From Agromyces fucosus (GTDB lineage: Bacteria; Actinomycetota; Actinomycetes; Actinomycetales; Microbacteriaceae): a DNA stretch of 64,000 nucleotides. Shown here in pieces: positions 18,035 to 26,575 of the stretch. The stretch lies in contig NZ_SDPO01000003.1 in NCBI RefSeq assembly GCF_004134865.1, forward strand, positions 1-64,000, written 5' to 3'. Each line of letters starts with the position of its first letter. Within the stretch, counting starts at the first letter, position 1. The notes below the pieces were generated by a model. It saw only the letters and a list, made by a program, of their open reading frames with translations, did no database searches and was not told where the DNA came from. Both the position numbers and the translations under genes were made by a program.

Positions 18035-19801
18035 ATGTTGAAACTCAAATCCATTGCAACGACCTCGGCACTGGCGCTGGCTCTGACGGCGCTGGTCGCC
18101 GGCCCGGCCGGCGCGGCGACCTCGTCCGGCGACGAGGTGAGCGGCGAGCAGCAGTACGTCGTGCTCTTCGCCGAAGGCGCTTCGACCGAGGCGACCCGAG
18201 CGGCGGTCGAAGCCGCCGGCGGAACGATCATCGCCGAGAACGCCGAGGTCGGCGTCGCGACCGTCGTGACGACCGAGGCGGACTTCGCCGCTGAAGCCGC
18301 TGCCCAGTCGGTCATCGAGGGCACGGCGCAGAACCGGGTCATCGCCGACGTTCCGAACGCGCAGAAGGGCGCGGGCGCTGCCGAGAAGTTCGACGCCGCG
18401 AAGGCCGACCTGCGCGGCGCGGGCGAGAACGCCGCTGCCGCCGGGGCGCCCGCGACGCGTCCGTCGAAGGGCAGGCCGCTCGCCGAACCGCTCGCCGACC
18501 TCCAGTGGGACATGCAGGCGATCGACGCCACGGTCGACGGCTCCTACCGCCACGACAAGAGCCGCGGCGTGCTCGTGGGCATCCTCGACACCGGTGTCGA
18601 CGGATCCCACCCCGACATCGCTCCCAACTTCGACGCGGAGCTGAGCCGCAACTTCACGGTCGACATCGAGGCCGACGCCAACGGCGACCCGATCGACGGC
18701 GCCTGCGCCGACGAGCCCGACCAGTCGTGCGAAGACGCCGCCGACGTCGACGAGAACGGTCACGGCACGCACGTCGCCTCGACGATCGCCTCGCCCATCA
18801 ACGGCATCGGCATCGCGGGCGTCGCGCCCGACGCGACCATCGTGAACCTGCGCGCCGGTCAGGACTCGGGCTACTTCTTCCTGCAGGCCTCGCTCGACGC
18901 GCTCACCTATGCCGGTGACAACGGCATCGACGTCGTGAACATGAGCTACTACGTCGACCCGTGGCTCTTCAACTGCACCTCCCACCCCGCCGACTCGCCC
19001 GCAGACCAGGCGGAGCAGCGGACCGTCATCACCGCCATGCAGCGCGCACTCGACTACGCGCGCGGCAACGGCGTGACGCTCGTCTCCGCGGCCGGCAACG
19101 GTGCCACCGACTACACGAAGGTGATCAGCGACTCCTCGAGCCCCGACTTCGCGAGCGTGCCCGGTGAGATCGCCTACACGCGCGACCTGCTCGACCCGGC
19201 CTCGTGCATCTCGATGCCGAGCGAGGGCGACGGCGTCATCACGGTGAGCAGCACGGGCCCGAGCGAGCGCAAGGCGTACTACTCCGACTACGGCAACGGC
19301 TACGTCGATGTCGCCGCTCCCGGTGGCGACGTCTACGACACCGCAGCGGGGACTCGCGACTACGCTGCCGGAATCCTGGCGGCGTACCCGACCGCGCTCG
19401 CCGAAGCCGAGGGCGCGATCGACGAGAACGGCGACGTCATCGTGCCGTGGGCGGTCGAGAGCTGCGACGCATCCGGTGAGACCTGCGGGTACTACCAGTA
19501 CCTGCAGGGCACCTCGATGGCCTCGCCGCACGCCGCGGGCGTCGCAGCGCTCATCGTCGGCCAGTTCGGCAAGCGCGACAAGGAGCACGGCGGCAAGACG
19601 CTGTCGCCCGACGCGGTCGAAGCGAAGCTGCTGTCGTCGGCGGTCGACACGGCGTGCCCGGTGCCCGCCGCGTTCACCTACGTGCGGCACCTGCCGAACG
19701 GCACCACGGCGACCTCGACGCACACGTGCGAAGGCTCGCCCACGAAGAACGGGTTCTACGGCGACGGCATCGTGAACGCGCTGGCCGCCATCGGACGCTG
19801 A
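18035..19801 (+). CDS. Secreted subtilisin-like serine protease (S8)
   Basis: The 588-residue protease has a signal peptide (residues 1-28), an I9-type inhibitor propeptide (about 38-110), and a catalytic domain with Asp185 (ILDTGVDGSHPD), His243 (NGHGTHVAS) and Ser494 (GTSMASPHAAG). Several Cys pairs (DGACADEPDQSC, CDASGETC, VDTACP...HTC) suggest disulfides in the exported enzyme. No cell-wall anchor follows, so it is probably released. It is followed by an inverted-repeat terminator. Confidence 0.93.
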   Translation: MLKLKSIATTSALALALTALVAGPAGAATSSGDEVSGEQQYVVLFAEGASTEATRAAVEAAGGTIIAENAEVGVATVVTTEADFAAEAAAQSVIEGTAQNRVIADVPNAQKGAGAAEKFDAAKADLRGAGENAAAAGAPATRPSKGRPLAEPLADLQWDMQAIDATVDGSYRHDKSRGVLVGILDTGVDGSHPDIAPNFDAELSRNFTVDIEADANGDPIDGACADEPDQSCEDAADVDENGHGTHVASTIASPINGIGIAGVAPDATIVNLRAGQDSGYFFLQASLDALTYAGDNGIDVVNMSYYVDPWLFNCTSHPADSPADQAEQRTVITAMQRALDYARGNGVTLVSAAGNGATDYTKVISDSSSPDFASVPGEIAYTRDLLDPASCISMPSEGDGVITVSSTGPSERKAYYSDYGNGYVDVAAPGGDVYDTAAGTRDYAAGILAAYPTALAEAEGAIDENGDVIVPWAVESCDASGETCGYYQYLQGTSMASPHAAGVAALIVGQFGKRDKEHGGKTLSPDAVEAKLLSSAVDTACPVPAAFTYVRHLPNGTTATSTHTCEGSPTKNGFYGDGIVNALAAIGR

Positions 19802-19830
19802 CGCTCGTCAGTCTCTGACGCTCGTCAGCG
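19796..19830 (+). terminator. Terminator-like imperfect hairpin after the subtilase gene
   Basis: Two copies of CTGACGCTCGTCAG (19798-19811 and 19815-19828) can fold on each other as a 16-bp stem with two mismatches and a TCT loop, overlapping the stop codon of the protease gene. Confidence 0.6.
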
Positions 19831-19929
19831 TCCGACGCACTCGACGGGGTCGACCGCTGCCGCGGTCGGCCCCGTTCGTGCATTCGAATCGGTCTCGATC
19901 AACGCCGCAGTGCGACGTAGGCTCGGTGC

Positions 19930-20979
19930 ATGCTCGCCACCGTCATCCACGCGCCCCGCGACATCCGTGTCGAAACCGTGCCCGACCCGGTGCTCGCCAC
20001 CGGGGTCGACGCCATCGTGAAGGTCGTCGCCGCGTGCGTGTGCGGCTCCGACCTCTGGCCGTACCGCGGCGTGACGCCCACGCACGAGCCGCATCGCATC
20101 GGGCACGAGTTCATCGGCGTCGTCGAGGCGATCGGCGAGCAGGTCACGGTGGTCGCCGTCGGCGACTTCGTGATCGCTCCCTTCTACGTGTGCGACAACA
20201 ATTGCGCGAACTGCCGCAACGGCGTCTCGACGTCGTGCTTGAACGGCGGGTGGTGGGGCTCCGACGACCGAGCCGGCTCCTTCGCCGACGGCGGGCAGGG
20301 TGAGCGCGTGCGCGTGCCCCTCGCCGACGGCACGCTCGTCGTCGTGCCCGGGCCGGTCGGCGACGAGGAGGTGCCGGGTCTGCTGAGCCTCGCCGACGTC
20401 ATGGGCACCGGCCATCACGCCGCGGTCTCGGCCGGCGTCTCGACGGGCGACACGGTCGCCGTCGTGGGCGACGGCGCGGTCGGCCTCTGCGCGATCATCG
20501 CGTCGAAGCGACTCGGCGCCACCACGATCATCGCGATGTCGCGGCATCCCGAACGCCAGGCGCTCGCCCGCCGGTTCGGGGCGACCCACATCGTCGAGGA
20601 GCGCGGGGCCGAGGGCGTCGCCCGGGTGCAGGAGCTCACCGGCGGCATCGGCGCCGATCGCGTGCTCGAGTGCGTCGGCACGAAGGAGTCGATGGACCAG
20701 GCGATCCGTTCCACCCGCCCCGGCGGCATGGTCGGCTACGTCGGGGCGCCGAACGGCGGGCCAGAGTTGCCGGTGCGTCCGCTCTTCAACCGCAACGTCG
20801 GCGTCAACGGCGGCATCGCGCCCGTGCGCGGCTACATCGAGGAACTGCTGCCCGATGTGCGGTCGGGTGCGATCGAGCCCGGGCTCGTCTTCGACCTCGA
20901 GCTTCCGCTCGCCGACGCCGCCGAGGCGTACGCCGCGATGGACGAGCGCCGCGCCACGAAGGTGCTGCTGCGCCCATGA
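19930..20979 (+). CDS. Zinc-binding alcohol dehydrogenase (MDR family)
   Basis: The 349-residue dehydrogenase has catalytic zinc ligands in ACVCGSD and IGHEFIG and a structural zinc lobe written CDNNCANCRNGVSTSC (four Cys). The Rossmann motif VVGDGAVGLC follows. It resembles the glutathione-independent formaldehyde/threonine dehydrogenase-like branch. The product is unknown. TAGGCT at 19918-19923 lies 6 nt before the ATG, indicating a leaderless mRNA. The stop overlaps the next start as ATGA, so the two genes are translationally coupled. Confidence 0.88.
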   Translation: MLATVIHAPRDIRVETVPDPVLATGVDAIVKVVAACVCGSDLWPYRGVTPTHEPHRIGHEFIGVVEAIGEQVTVVAVGDFVIAPFYVCDNNCANCRNGVSTSCLNGGWWGSDDRAGSFADGGQGERVRVPLADGTLVVVPGPVGDEEVPGLLSLADVMGTGHHAAVSAGVSTGDTVAVVGDGAVGLCAIIASKRLGATTIIAMSRHPERQALARRFGATHIVEERGAEGVARVQELTGGIGADRVLECVGTKESMDQAIRSTRPGGMVGYVGAPNGGPELPVRPLFNRNVGVNGGIAPVRGYIEELLPDVRSGAIEPGLVFDLELPLADAAEAYAAMDERRATKVLLRP

Positions 20980-21449
20980 GCGAGCTCCTCGAACGGCTCG
21001 TCGCCGAGGCATCCGAACTGCAGTTCGACCGGTTCACCCTCGACGACGCGTGGGTGGTCGGCGGGCGACTCCGCGCGGTCGCCGCCGGAGCGGGGCATCC
21101 GGTCGCGATCGCGATCTGGTTCGGGCCGCAGCGCGTGTTCCATGCAGCCCTGCCGGGTGCGACCGCCGACAACGACGGCTGGCTCGACCGCAAGCACCGC
21201 GTCGTCGAGCGATTCGGTCGGTCATCGATGCTCGTCGGCGAGGAGTTCCGCGCCAAGGGCGAGGACTTCGACGTGCACGCCCGCCTCGACCCCCGGGAGT
21301 TCGCGGCGCACGGCGGGGTCGTGCCCATCCGGATCCGCGAGGCAGGGGTCATCGGCGCCGTCGGGGTGTCGGGGCTTCCCGAACTCGCCGATCACGACCT
21401 CGTCGTCGAGCAGTTGCGCGCACACCTGCGAGACCGGGCCACCGACTGA
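20976..21449 (+). CDS. UPF0303/heme-degrading-domain (DUF336-like) protein
   Basis: This 157-residue protein resembles the GlcG/HbpS or UPF0303 group, with a LDDAWVVGGRL start, the AIAIWFGPQRVFHAALPG core and a typical GGVVPIRI...GAVGVSGLPELADH end. Family members bind heme or cobalamin-type ligands or partner with oxidoreductases. Its start overlaps the stop of the alcohol dehydrogenase (ATGA), suggesting a linked role. Confidence 0.8.
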   Translation: MSELLERLVAEASELQFDRFTLDDAWVVGGRLRAVAAGAGHPVAIAIWFGPQRVFHAALPGATADNDGWLDRKHRVVERFGRSSMLVGEEFRAKGEDFDVHARLDPREFAAHGGVVPIRIREAGVIGAVGVSGLPELADHDLVVEQLRAHLRDRATD

Positions 21450-21467
21450 CGCCTCAGCGTTGGGCGG

Positions 21468-21974
21468 TCACGCGTCGATGTCGTCGAGGCGCGCGATGAC
21501 GACCTCGAGCAGGCGGGCGAGCTCGGCCCGCTCGTCGTCGCCGAGGTCTTGCAGCACGTCGGACTCGACGACGTCGGAGTCGCGGATCGCCTGACTGAAC
21601 AGTCCCCATCCCGCTTCGGTGAGGCTCACGAGGATGCGGGTGCGGTTGTCGGGGTCGGCCGCTCGTTCGACGAGGCCGCGCTCTGCGAGCTTGTCGAGAC
21701 GGTGCGTCATCGACGACGGGGCGACGTTGGTGAGTTCGGCGAGCTGGCTCGGCGTGAGGGCCTCCCCGGCCTTCGCGAGCGAGGTGACGACGGCCCACTC
21801 GCCCGAGCTCACATCGAGGTCCGTGAGCTGCCGGGCGTACCACTGGTCGAGCTTCTTCGTGAGCCCCTGCACGGCCGTGATGACCCGCTGCACCGACTCC
21901 TCGCCACCGGCAGCGACGTAGGTCGCGACGGCGCGGCGATGCAGTTCCTGGGCTGACGGGGTGCGTTTGGCCAT
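21468..21974 (-). CDS. MarR family transcriptional regulator
   Basis: The 168-residue winged-helix regulator carries the MarR HTH and wing (about 60-115, LAELTNVAPSSMTHRLDKLAERGLV then ADPDNRTRILVSLT, read in parts). MarR proteins are usually dimeric repressors released by small aromatic ligands. It is divergent from an MFS exporter, the classic layout, and two dyads in the intergenic region are candidate operators. GACAAT (21981-21986, minus strand) ends 6 nt before the ATG. Confidence 0.92.
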   Translation of the reverse strand: MAKRTPSAQELHRRAVATYVAAGGEESVQRVITAVQGLTKKLDQWYARQLTDLDVSSGEWAVVTSLAKAGEALTPSQLAELTNVAPSSMTHRLDKLAERGLVERAADPDNRTRILVSLTEAGWGLFSQAIRDSDVVESDVLQDLGDDERAELARLLEVVIARLDDIDA

Positions 21975-22011
21975 ACGGGAATTGTCGCATGCGAAGTTCG
22001 GTTGCTAATAT

Positions 22012-22039
22012 TTCGATATCGAATAGTTCGTGTTCGAAT
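22012..22039. promoter_or_regulatory. Double MarR operator
   Basis: The perfect palindrome TTCGATATCGAA (22012-22023) and the related TTCGTGTTCGAA (22027-22038) both fit TTCG-N4-CGAAT and are spaced 15 bp apart, between the divergent marR and MFS genes. Confidence 0.72.
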
Positions 22040-22131
22040 CATCGCTTCCCTCCGACGACCTGCAGGCGAGGCATCCGTCTCAGAGGCATCCGTCTCACTC
22101 GAGACCCCGACTCCCGAAAGGTGGCGTGCCC

Positions 22132-23397
22132 ATGCGCGCGAAGCTGCTCATCCTCGCCTCGAGCATCGGCATGCTCGGTTGGGGCGCGGTGCTCCCGTAC
22201 CAGTACGCGTACGCGGCCGACACGCGAGGGTGGGGCGCTCTCGTCGCGGCCGCGGCATCGTCGCTGTTCTCGGTCGGCGCGCTCGTCGCCGCCCCGATCG
22301 CCGGCCGACTCGCCGACCGCTACAACCCCGTGCACGTCGCCGTCGTCGCGCAACTGCTCGGCGCCGCCGGTGCGGCCTCGCTCGTCTTCGCTGACGGTCC
22401 GGTCGTCTTCCTCGCGGGCATGCTCGTCTTCGGCCTGGGACTCGCCGCCGCGGTGCCCGCCAAGCAGGTGCTCGCGCTCGAGTGGTCGTCGACGGGCGAC
22501 CGGCGCAAGGTCTTCGCCTACAAGTTCACCGGTGAGGCGCTCGGCATGGCAGCGGGCGCGTTCCTCGCCGGGCAGATCATCGACCTCGACCGGCACGACG
22601 GGCTCGACGTCGGCTTCCTCATGGCCGCCGCGGGCTTCGTCGTCTCGTCGGCGATCATCGCGCTCGCCGGCCGCGGGGCCATGCGGAGTGCCGAGTTCGC
22701 GGCCGAGGCCGTCGCCGGCCTCGGCGACGAGCGCCGGCCGGGCGCCTTCCGCCTGGTCTTCGCGAACCCCGCGCTCCGCTGGAGCGCCGTCGTCATGATC
22801 GCGCTCGCGCTCGGCTTCTATGCGCAGTTCGAGGCGGGCCTGCCCGCCTACGGCATCACGGTGCTCGAAGTCGACCCGGTCGCGGTCGGCACCGCGGCGG
22901 CGGTGAACTGCATCGTCATCGTGGCGCTGCAGGTCGTCGTCGTGCGGCTCACAGCGAAGGTCAGCGCGCCCGCCCTGCTGATGGTCGTCGGCGGCATCTG
23001 GGTCGCAGCATGGCTCGTGCTCGCGAGTGCGCAGTTCGCACCGGGCGTCGCGTCGGCGATGTTCGTCATGACCTACGGCATCTTCGCGGTGGGCGAGACG
23101 ATCTACAGTCCGGTGCTGAACCCGCTCGTCGCGTCGCTCGCACGCAAGGGCATGGTCGGCAGCACGCTCGGCGCGATGTCGGCGCTGCAGACCGCGTTCA
23201 CGGCGGCGGGCCCGCTCGTCGCGGGGGTGCTGCTCGGCGCCGGTCTCGGCGACGTGTTCCTCGGCATGCACCTGGCGCTCAGCGTGCTCGCGGTCTTTGC
23301 CGCGTGGCGCCTGAAGCGCGTGATCGCGGCGATGCCGCCCGTGCGGCATGAGCCGCCGACGCGGCCGATCTCGGTCGTCGATCCCGTCGACGCATGA
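22132..23397 (+). CDS. MFS transporter (MarR-linked)
   Basis: The 421-residue, 12-helix major facilitator has the A-like motif APIAGRLADRYNPV after helix 2 and the FVMTYGIFAVGETIYSPVLNP segment in helix 10-11. It is probably an exporter repressed by the divergent MarR protein. ATG at 22132 with AAAGGTGG upstream is preferred over earlier in-frame GTGs, because the sequence between reads as noncoding direct repeats (AGGCATCCGTCTCA twice, near 22069-22097). Confidence 0.86.
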   Translation: MRAKLLILASSIGMLGWGAVLPYQYAYAADTRGWGALVAAAASSLFSVGALVAAPIAGRLADRYNPVHVAVVAQLLGAAGAASLVFADGPVVFLAGMLVFGLGLAAAVPAKQVLALEWSSTGDRRKVFAYKFTGEALGMAAGAFLAGQIIDLDRHDGLDVGFLMAAAGFVVSSAIIALAGRGAMRSAEFAAEAVAGLGDERRPGAFRLVFANPALRWSAVVMIALALGFYAQFEAGLPAYGITVLEVDPVAVGTAAAVNCIVIVALQVVVVRLTAKVSAPALLMVVGGIWVAAWLVLASAQFAPGVASAMFVMTYGIFAVGETIYSPVLNPLVASLARKGMVGSTLGAMSALQTAFTAAGPLVAGVLLGAGLGDVFLGMHLALSVLAVFAAWRLKRVIAAMPPVRHEPPTRPISVVDPVDA

Positions 23398-23450
23398 GGA
23401 AGCGCCGCGAGTCGGACTTCGGCTCGTGGCGCTCGTGTCGCTGCTGGTCT

Positions 23451-23478
23451 CGGCGCTCGGCGCTCGGCGCTCGGCGCT
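23451..23478. repeat. Short tandem repeat (7 bp x 4)
   Basis: Four copies of CGGCGCT lie in the gap between the convergent MFS and nitroreductase genes. Confidence 0.8.
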
Positions 23479-23498
23479 CGAGGCGGCTGCGCCCGCCG

Positions 23499-24092
23499 TC
23501 ACTCCCCGAGGAGCACGAGCTCCGCGAGGGGCTTGCGCAGTCGCGGAGCGCTCTCGCGCTCGCGAAGCACGTCGGGCAGTGCATCGACGTCGCCGAGCAC
23601 GCCGATCGTCGTGATCGAGACGACCTCGAGGTTGTCGGCGAGCTCGAAAGCGGCGTGCAGTGCCGCGGCGTCGAAGCCGCCCATCTGGTGCGTGTGCAGA
23701 CCCTCGTGCTGGGCCTGCACGGTCAGGTGCGCGACCGCCTGGCCGAGGTCGTACCGCGCCCACGGGCGGGGCTTGCCCTCGTCGTCCGCGATCTCGGCGA
23801 TGTTGATCACGAGCGCGGCGGCCGAATCGGCCCAGACCTGGTTGAAGCCCGCCATCGCGTCGTGCGCGGTGGTGAAGGCGGCGGTTCCCCGCCGGGCGAC
23901 GATGAATCGCCACGGCTGCGAGTTGTTGGCAGAGGGAGCCCATCGGGCGGCTTCGAGAACCGTGCGGAGGGCTTCTTCGTCGACGACGGCGTTCGGGTCG
24001 AACGCGCGGGGGCTCCAGCGGTCGACCAGTGGGTCGATGAGCGGGGCGGTCGTATCGGCCTTGCGGGAGGTGAGTTCGGTGACGAGCGTCAT
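23499..24092 (-). CDS. Nitroreductase family protein (FMN-dependent)
   Basis: The 197-residue protein is an NfsB/FRP-type flavin reductase. It starts with RWSPRAFDPNAVV, has the FMN-phosphate motif EAARWAPSANNSQPWRF (split around residues 50-66) and the second-half GQAVAHLTVQAQHEGLHTHQMGG. Such enzymes reduce nitro or quinone compounds with NAD(P)H. The ATG at 24092 is chosen because the conserved region begins soon after. A GTCCAT/ATGGAC dyad (24145-24164) lies upstream and may be an operator. Confidence 0.88.
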   Translation of the reverse strand: MTLVTELTSRKADTTAPLIDPLVDRWSPRAFDPNAVVDEEALRTVLEAARWAPSANNSQPWRFIVARRGTAAFTTAHDAMAGFNQVWADSAAALVINIAEIADDEGKPRPWARYDLGQAVAHLTVQAQHEGLHTHQMGGFDAAALHAAFELADNLEVVSITTIGVLGDVDALPDVLRERESAPRLRKPLAELVLLGE

Positions 24093-24290
24093 GGTGCGCC
24101 AGCTTTCGAGACGGGGGAACAGGAGCTGGGGCTTCGTCGTCCCAGTCCATTGCAACGCATGGACCTGTGAGACATTCCCAGAAAGTCGCCCGATGACGAC
24201 GACGGGGTGACCGGGTGGTTCCGGCCGGCCGGGCCGGGCGCCGGGCACAGCCGGACACGCATCGCACATCCGCCCTCGTACGATGGCCTG

Positions 24291-24845
24291 ATGATCACCC
24301 TCGAGGGCCCGGCCGCCCGAGTGCTCTCGGCGTACACGCATCTCATGGTCGAGCGCGGCATCCGCGGCGCGACCCTCGAGGGCGTCGCGAGTCGGGCGGG
24401 CCTGTCGAAGTCGGGCGCACTGCACCACTTCTCCTCGGTGAGCGCACTGCAGGCGGCCCTGTTCGTCGAACTGCGCGCCCAGGCCCGTCGCGACGCCGAC
24501 GAGATGCGGAACGCGCCCGAGGGTGCCGTGCGGTACTACCTGGTGTCGTCACTCGACCGTGACAGCGAGCTCGAGCTCCTCATCGAGGCCGGGTACCGGA
24601 TCGCGCAGACCGGAGACGAGGCGGCTCTCGAGGTGCTCCGCGAGTGCCGGCGCGGATGGCTCGACGTGCTCGGCGCCGCGACGGGCGACGATCGCCTCGC
24701 CCGCATGGTGCTCTTCGCGGGTGACGGCATGAACCACAACGCGCTCATGGACCTGCCCGTCGGCGAGGACGTGCTCACCGACGAGCACGTCGAGGAGCTC
24801 ATCTCCGCGTTCGCGGCGATGCAGTCGGGCGGCAGCGCGGCCTAG
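24291..24845 (+). CDS. TetR/AcrR family transcriptional regulator
   Basis: The 184-residue protein has an N-terminal TetR HTH (residues 8-52, MVERGIRGATLEGVASRAG then LSKSGALHHFSSVSAL) and a C-terminal ligand-binding part (about 75-180). TACGAT at 24279-24284 ends 6 nt before the ATG. It lies upstream of and in line with the APC permease, whose promoter contains a strong 30-bp dyad that this regulator probably binds. It is divergent from the nitroreductase gene, which may be a second target. Confidence 0.88.
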   Translation: MITLEGPAARVLSAYTHLMVERGIRGATLEGVASRAGLSKSGALHHFSSVSALQAALFVELRAQARRDADEMRNAPEGAVRYYLVSSLDRDSELELLIEAGYRIAQTGDEAALEVLRECRRGWLDVLGAATGDDRLARMVLFAGDGMNHNALMDLPVGEDVLTDEHVEELISAFAAMQSGGSAA

Positions 24846-24923
24846 AGTCGCCGACCGTGCGCGCGCACGGTCGAGCGCGCCCTCGCGCGCGCACATTCAC
24901 CACGGCCACGATCAGAACGCCCT

Positions 24924-24953
24924 ACACAGACCGACCGTCTGGTCGGTCTGTGT
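24924..24953. promoter_or_regulatory. Large operator dyad before the APC permease
   Basis: ACACAGACCGACC (24924-24936) and its exact reverse complement (24941-24953) flank the spacer GTCT. The repeat ends at TACACT (24953-24958), a possible -10 box. The form is typical of TetR-family operators. Confidence 0.8.
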
Positions 24954-25022
24954 ACACTTGGACCTCGCGCCTGTCGGCCCCGCCCGCACGCGTTCCCATC
25001 CTCGAGGGCGAGAAGGTACCTG

Positions 25023-26534
25023 ATGAGCACTCCAACGGTCGGCACAGCACCCGTCACCGATCCCGCGCCCACGAAGGGCCTCGCGATCGGCAAGCTCGGC
25101 CTGTGGGGTTCGACCGTCATCGGCATCGCCTCGACGGCGCCCCTGTTCTCGCTCGCCGCGACGCTCGGCTACGTGATCATCGCCGTCGGTGCGCAGGCGC
25201 CCATCGCGTTCATCCTCGCCTTCGTTCCGATGCTGTTCACGGCCTTCGCCTACCGCGAGCTCAACAACGACGTGCCCGACTGCGGCACCGTGTTCACCTG
25301 GGCGGCGAAGGCGTTCGGTCCGCGCACCGGGTGGATGGCGGGATGGAGCATCGCCGTCGCGGGCGTGCTCGTCATGGCGAACCTCGCCGAGATCGCCTCG
25401 GTGTACCTGCTCACGCTCATCGGCGACGGCTCGCTCGCCGAGAACCGCCTCATCGTCACCGGCTTCGGATGCGTCATCATCGCCGCCATGACCTGGGTGT
25501 CGCTGCGCGGCGTCGAGATCGGCGAGCGCATGCAGCAGGTGCTCCTCGTGATCCAGTACCTCGCGATGGCCGCCTTCGTGGTCGGCTGCCTCATCGGCTT
25601 CTTCAACGGCAGCGCCCCCGACCCCACCCCGGTGTCGATCGACTGGTTCAACCCCTTCCTCGCCGACGGCACCGGAATGGTGCAGGCGATCCTGCTCGCG
25701 CTGTTCATCTACTGGGGCTGGGACACCTGCCTCGCCCTCACCGAGGAGACGAAGGACCCGCGCCGCACGCCGGGTCGCGCCGCGACCCTCACGACGGTCA
25801 TCCTGCTCGTCACCTACGTGGGCGTCACCGTCGTCGCCATGATGTACGCCGGCCTCGGCGACACCGGCACGGGCCTCGCGAACGAGGCCCACGCCGACGA
25901 CGTGTTCTCGGTGCTCGCCGGCATGGCGATGGGTCCGCTGGGCTGGTTCCTCGTCATCGCCGTCGCGATCTCCGCGCTCTCGTCGTCGCAGACGACGATC
26001 CTCCCGACCGCCCGCGGCACCTTCGCCATGGGCGTCTACCAGGCGCTGCCCGCCCGCTTCGCGAAGGTGAGCGAGGCGTCGAAGACGCCGACCTTCTCGA
26101 CGACCCTCGTCGGCGTCATCGCGATCGTCTACTACGCGGGGATGAACCTCGTCTCGACCGACGTGCTCGCCGACTCGCTGCTCTCGATGGGTCTCGCCAT
26201 CGCGTTCTTCTACGCCATCGCGAGCTTCGCGTGCGTCTGGTACTTCCGCCGCACGCTCTTCGCCAGCCGCCGGAACGTCTTCTACCGACTCGTGTTCCCG
26301 CTGCTCGGCGGGCTCTTCATGGCGTGGGCCTTCGTGCAGTCGGCGGTCGACATGCTCGACCCCGACTACGGCTACTCGCAGCTCGCGGGGGTCGGCGGCG
26401 CCTTCATCGTCGGCATCGGCTCGTTGCTGCTCGGCGTCGTGCTCATGTTCGTCTGGGCGCTCTTCCCGGGGTCGCGCGACTACTTCCAGAAGCGTTCGCT
26501 CAACCGCGACACCGAGGTGCTCGCGCCCGAGTAG
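25023..26534 (+). CDS. APC family amino acid permease
   Basis: The 503-residue transporter has about 12 helices. The first-helix motif GLWGSTVIGIASTAPLFSLA, the VFTWAAKAFGPRTGWMAGW segment (helix 2-3) and WGWDTCLALTEETKDPRRTPG (loop after helix 6) are characteristic of the superfamily. GAGAAGG lies 6 nt before the ATG. The large dyad 70 bp upstream implies repression, most simply by the TetR-type protein encoded just before it. It differs clearly from the APC protein at 3503. Confidence 0.88.
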   Translation: MSTPTVGTAPVTDPAPTKGLAIGKLGLWGSTVIGIASTAPLFSLAATLGYVIIAVGAQAPIAFILAFVPMLFTAFAYRELNNDVPDCGTVFTWAAKAFGPRTGWMAGWSIAVAGVLVMANLAEIASVYLLTLIGDGSLAENRLIVTGFGCVIIAAMTWVSLRGVEIGERMQQVLLVIQYLAMAAFVVGCLIGFFNGSAPDPTPVSIDWFNPFLADGTGMVQAILLALFIYWGWDTCLALTEETKDPRRTPGRAATLTTVILLVTYVGVTVVAMMYAGLGDTGTGLANEAHADDVFSVLAGMAMGPLGWFLVIAVAISALSSSQTTILPTARGTFAMGVYQALPARFAKVSEASKTPTFSTTLVGVIAIVYYAGMNLVSTDVLADSLLSMGLAIAFFYAIASFACVWYFRRTLFASRRNVFYRLVFPLLGGLFMAWAFVQSAVDMLDPDYGYSQLAGVGGAFIVGIGSLLLGVVLMFVWALFPGSRDYFQKRSLNRDTEVLAPE

Positions 26535-26575
26535 GGCACGAGCACGTCTCGGGCACGAGCACGGCGGCCCGGGCG

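Noticed and set aside
22039..24267. A 742-residue minus-strand frame
   Set aside because: It is antisense to the MFS gene, strongly Arg/His/Asp-rich, and lacks a promoter, ribosome binding site or recognisable domain.
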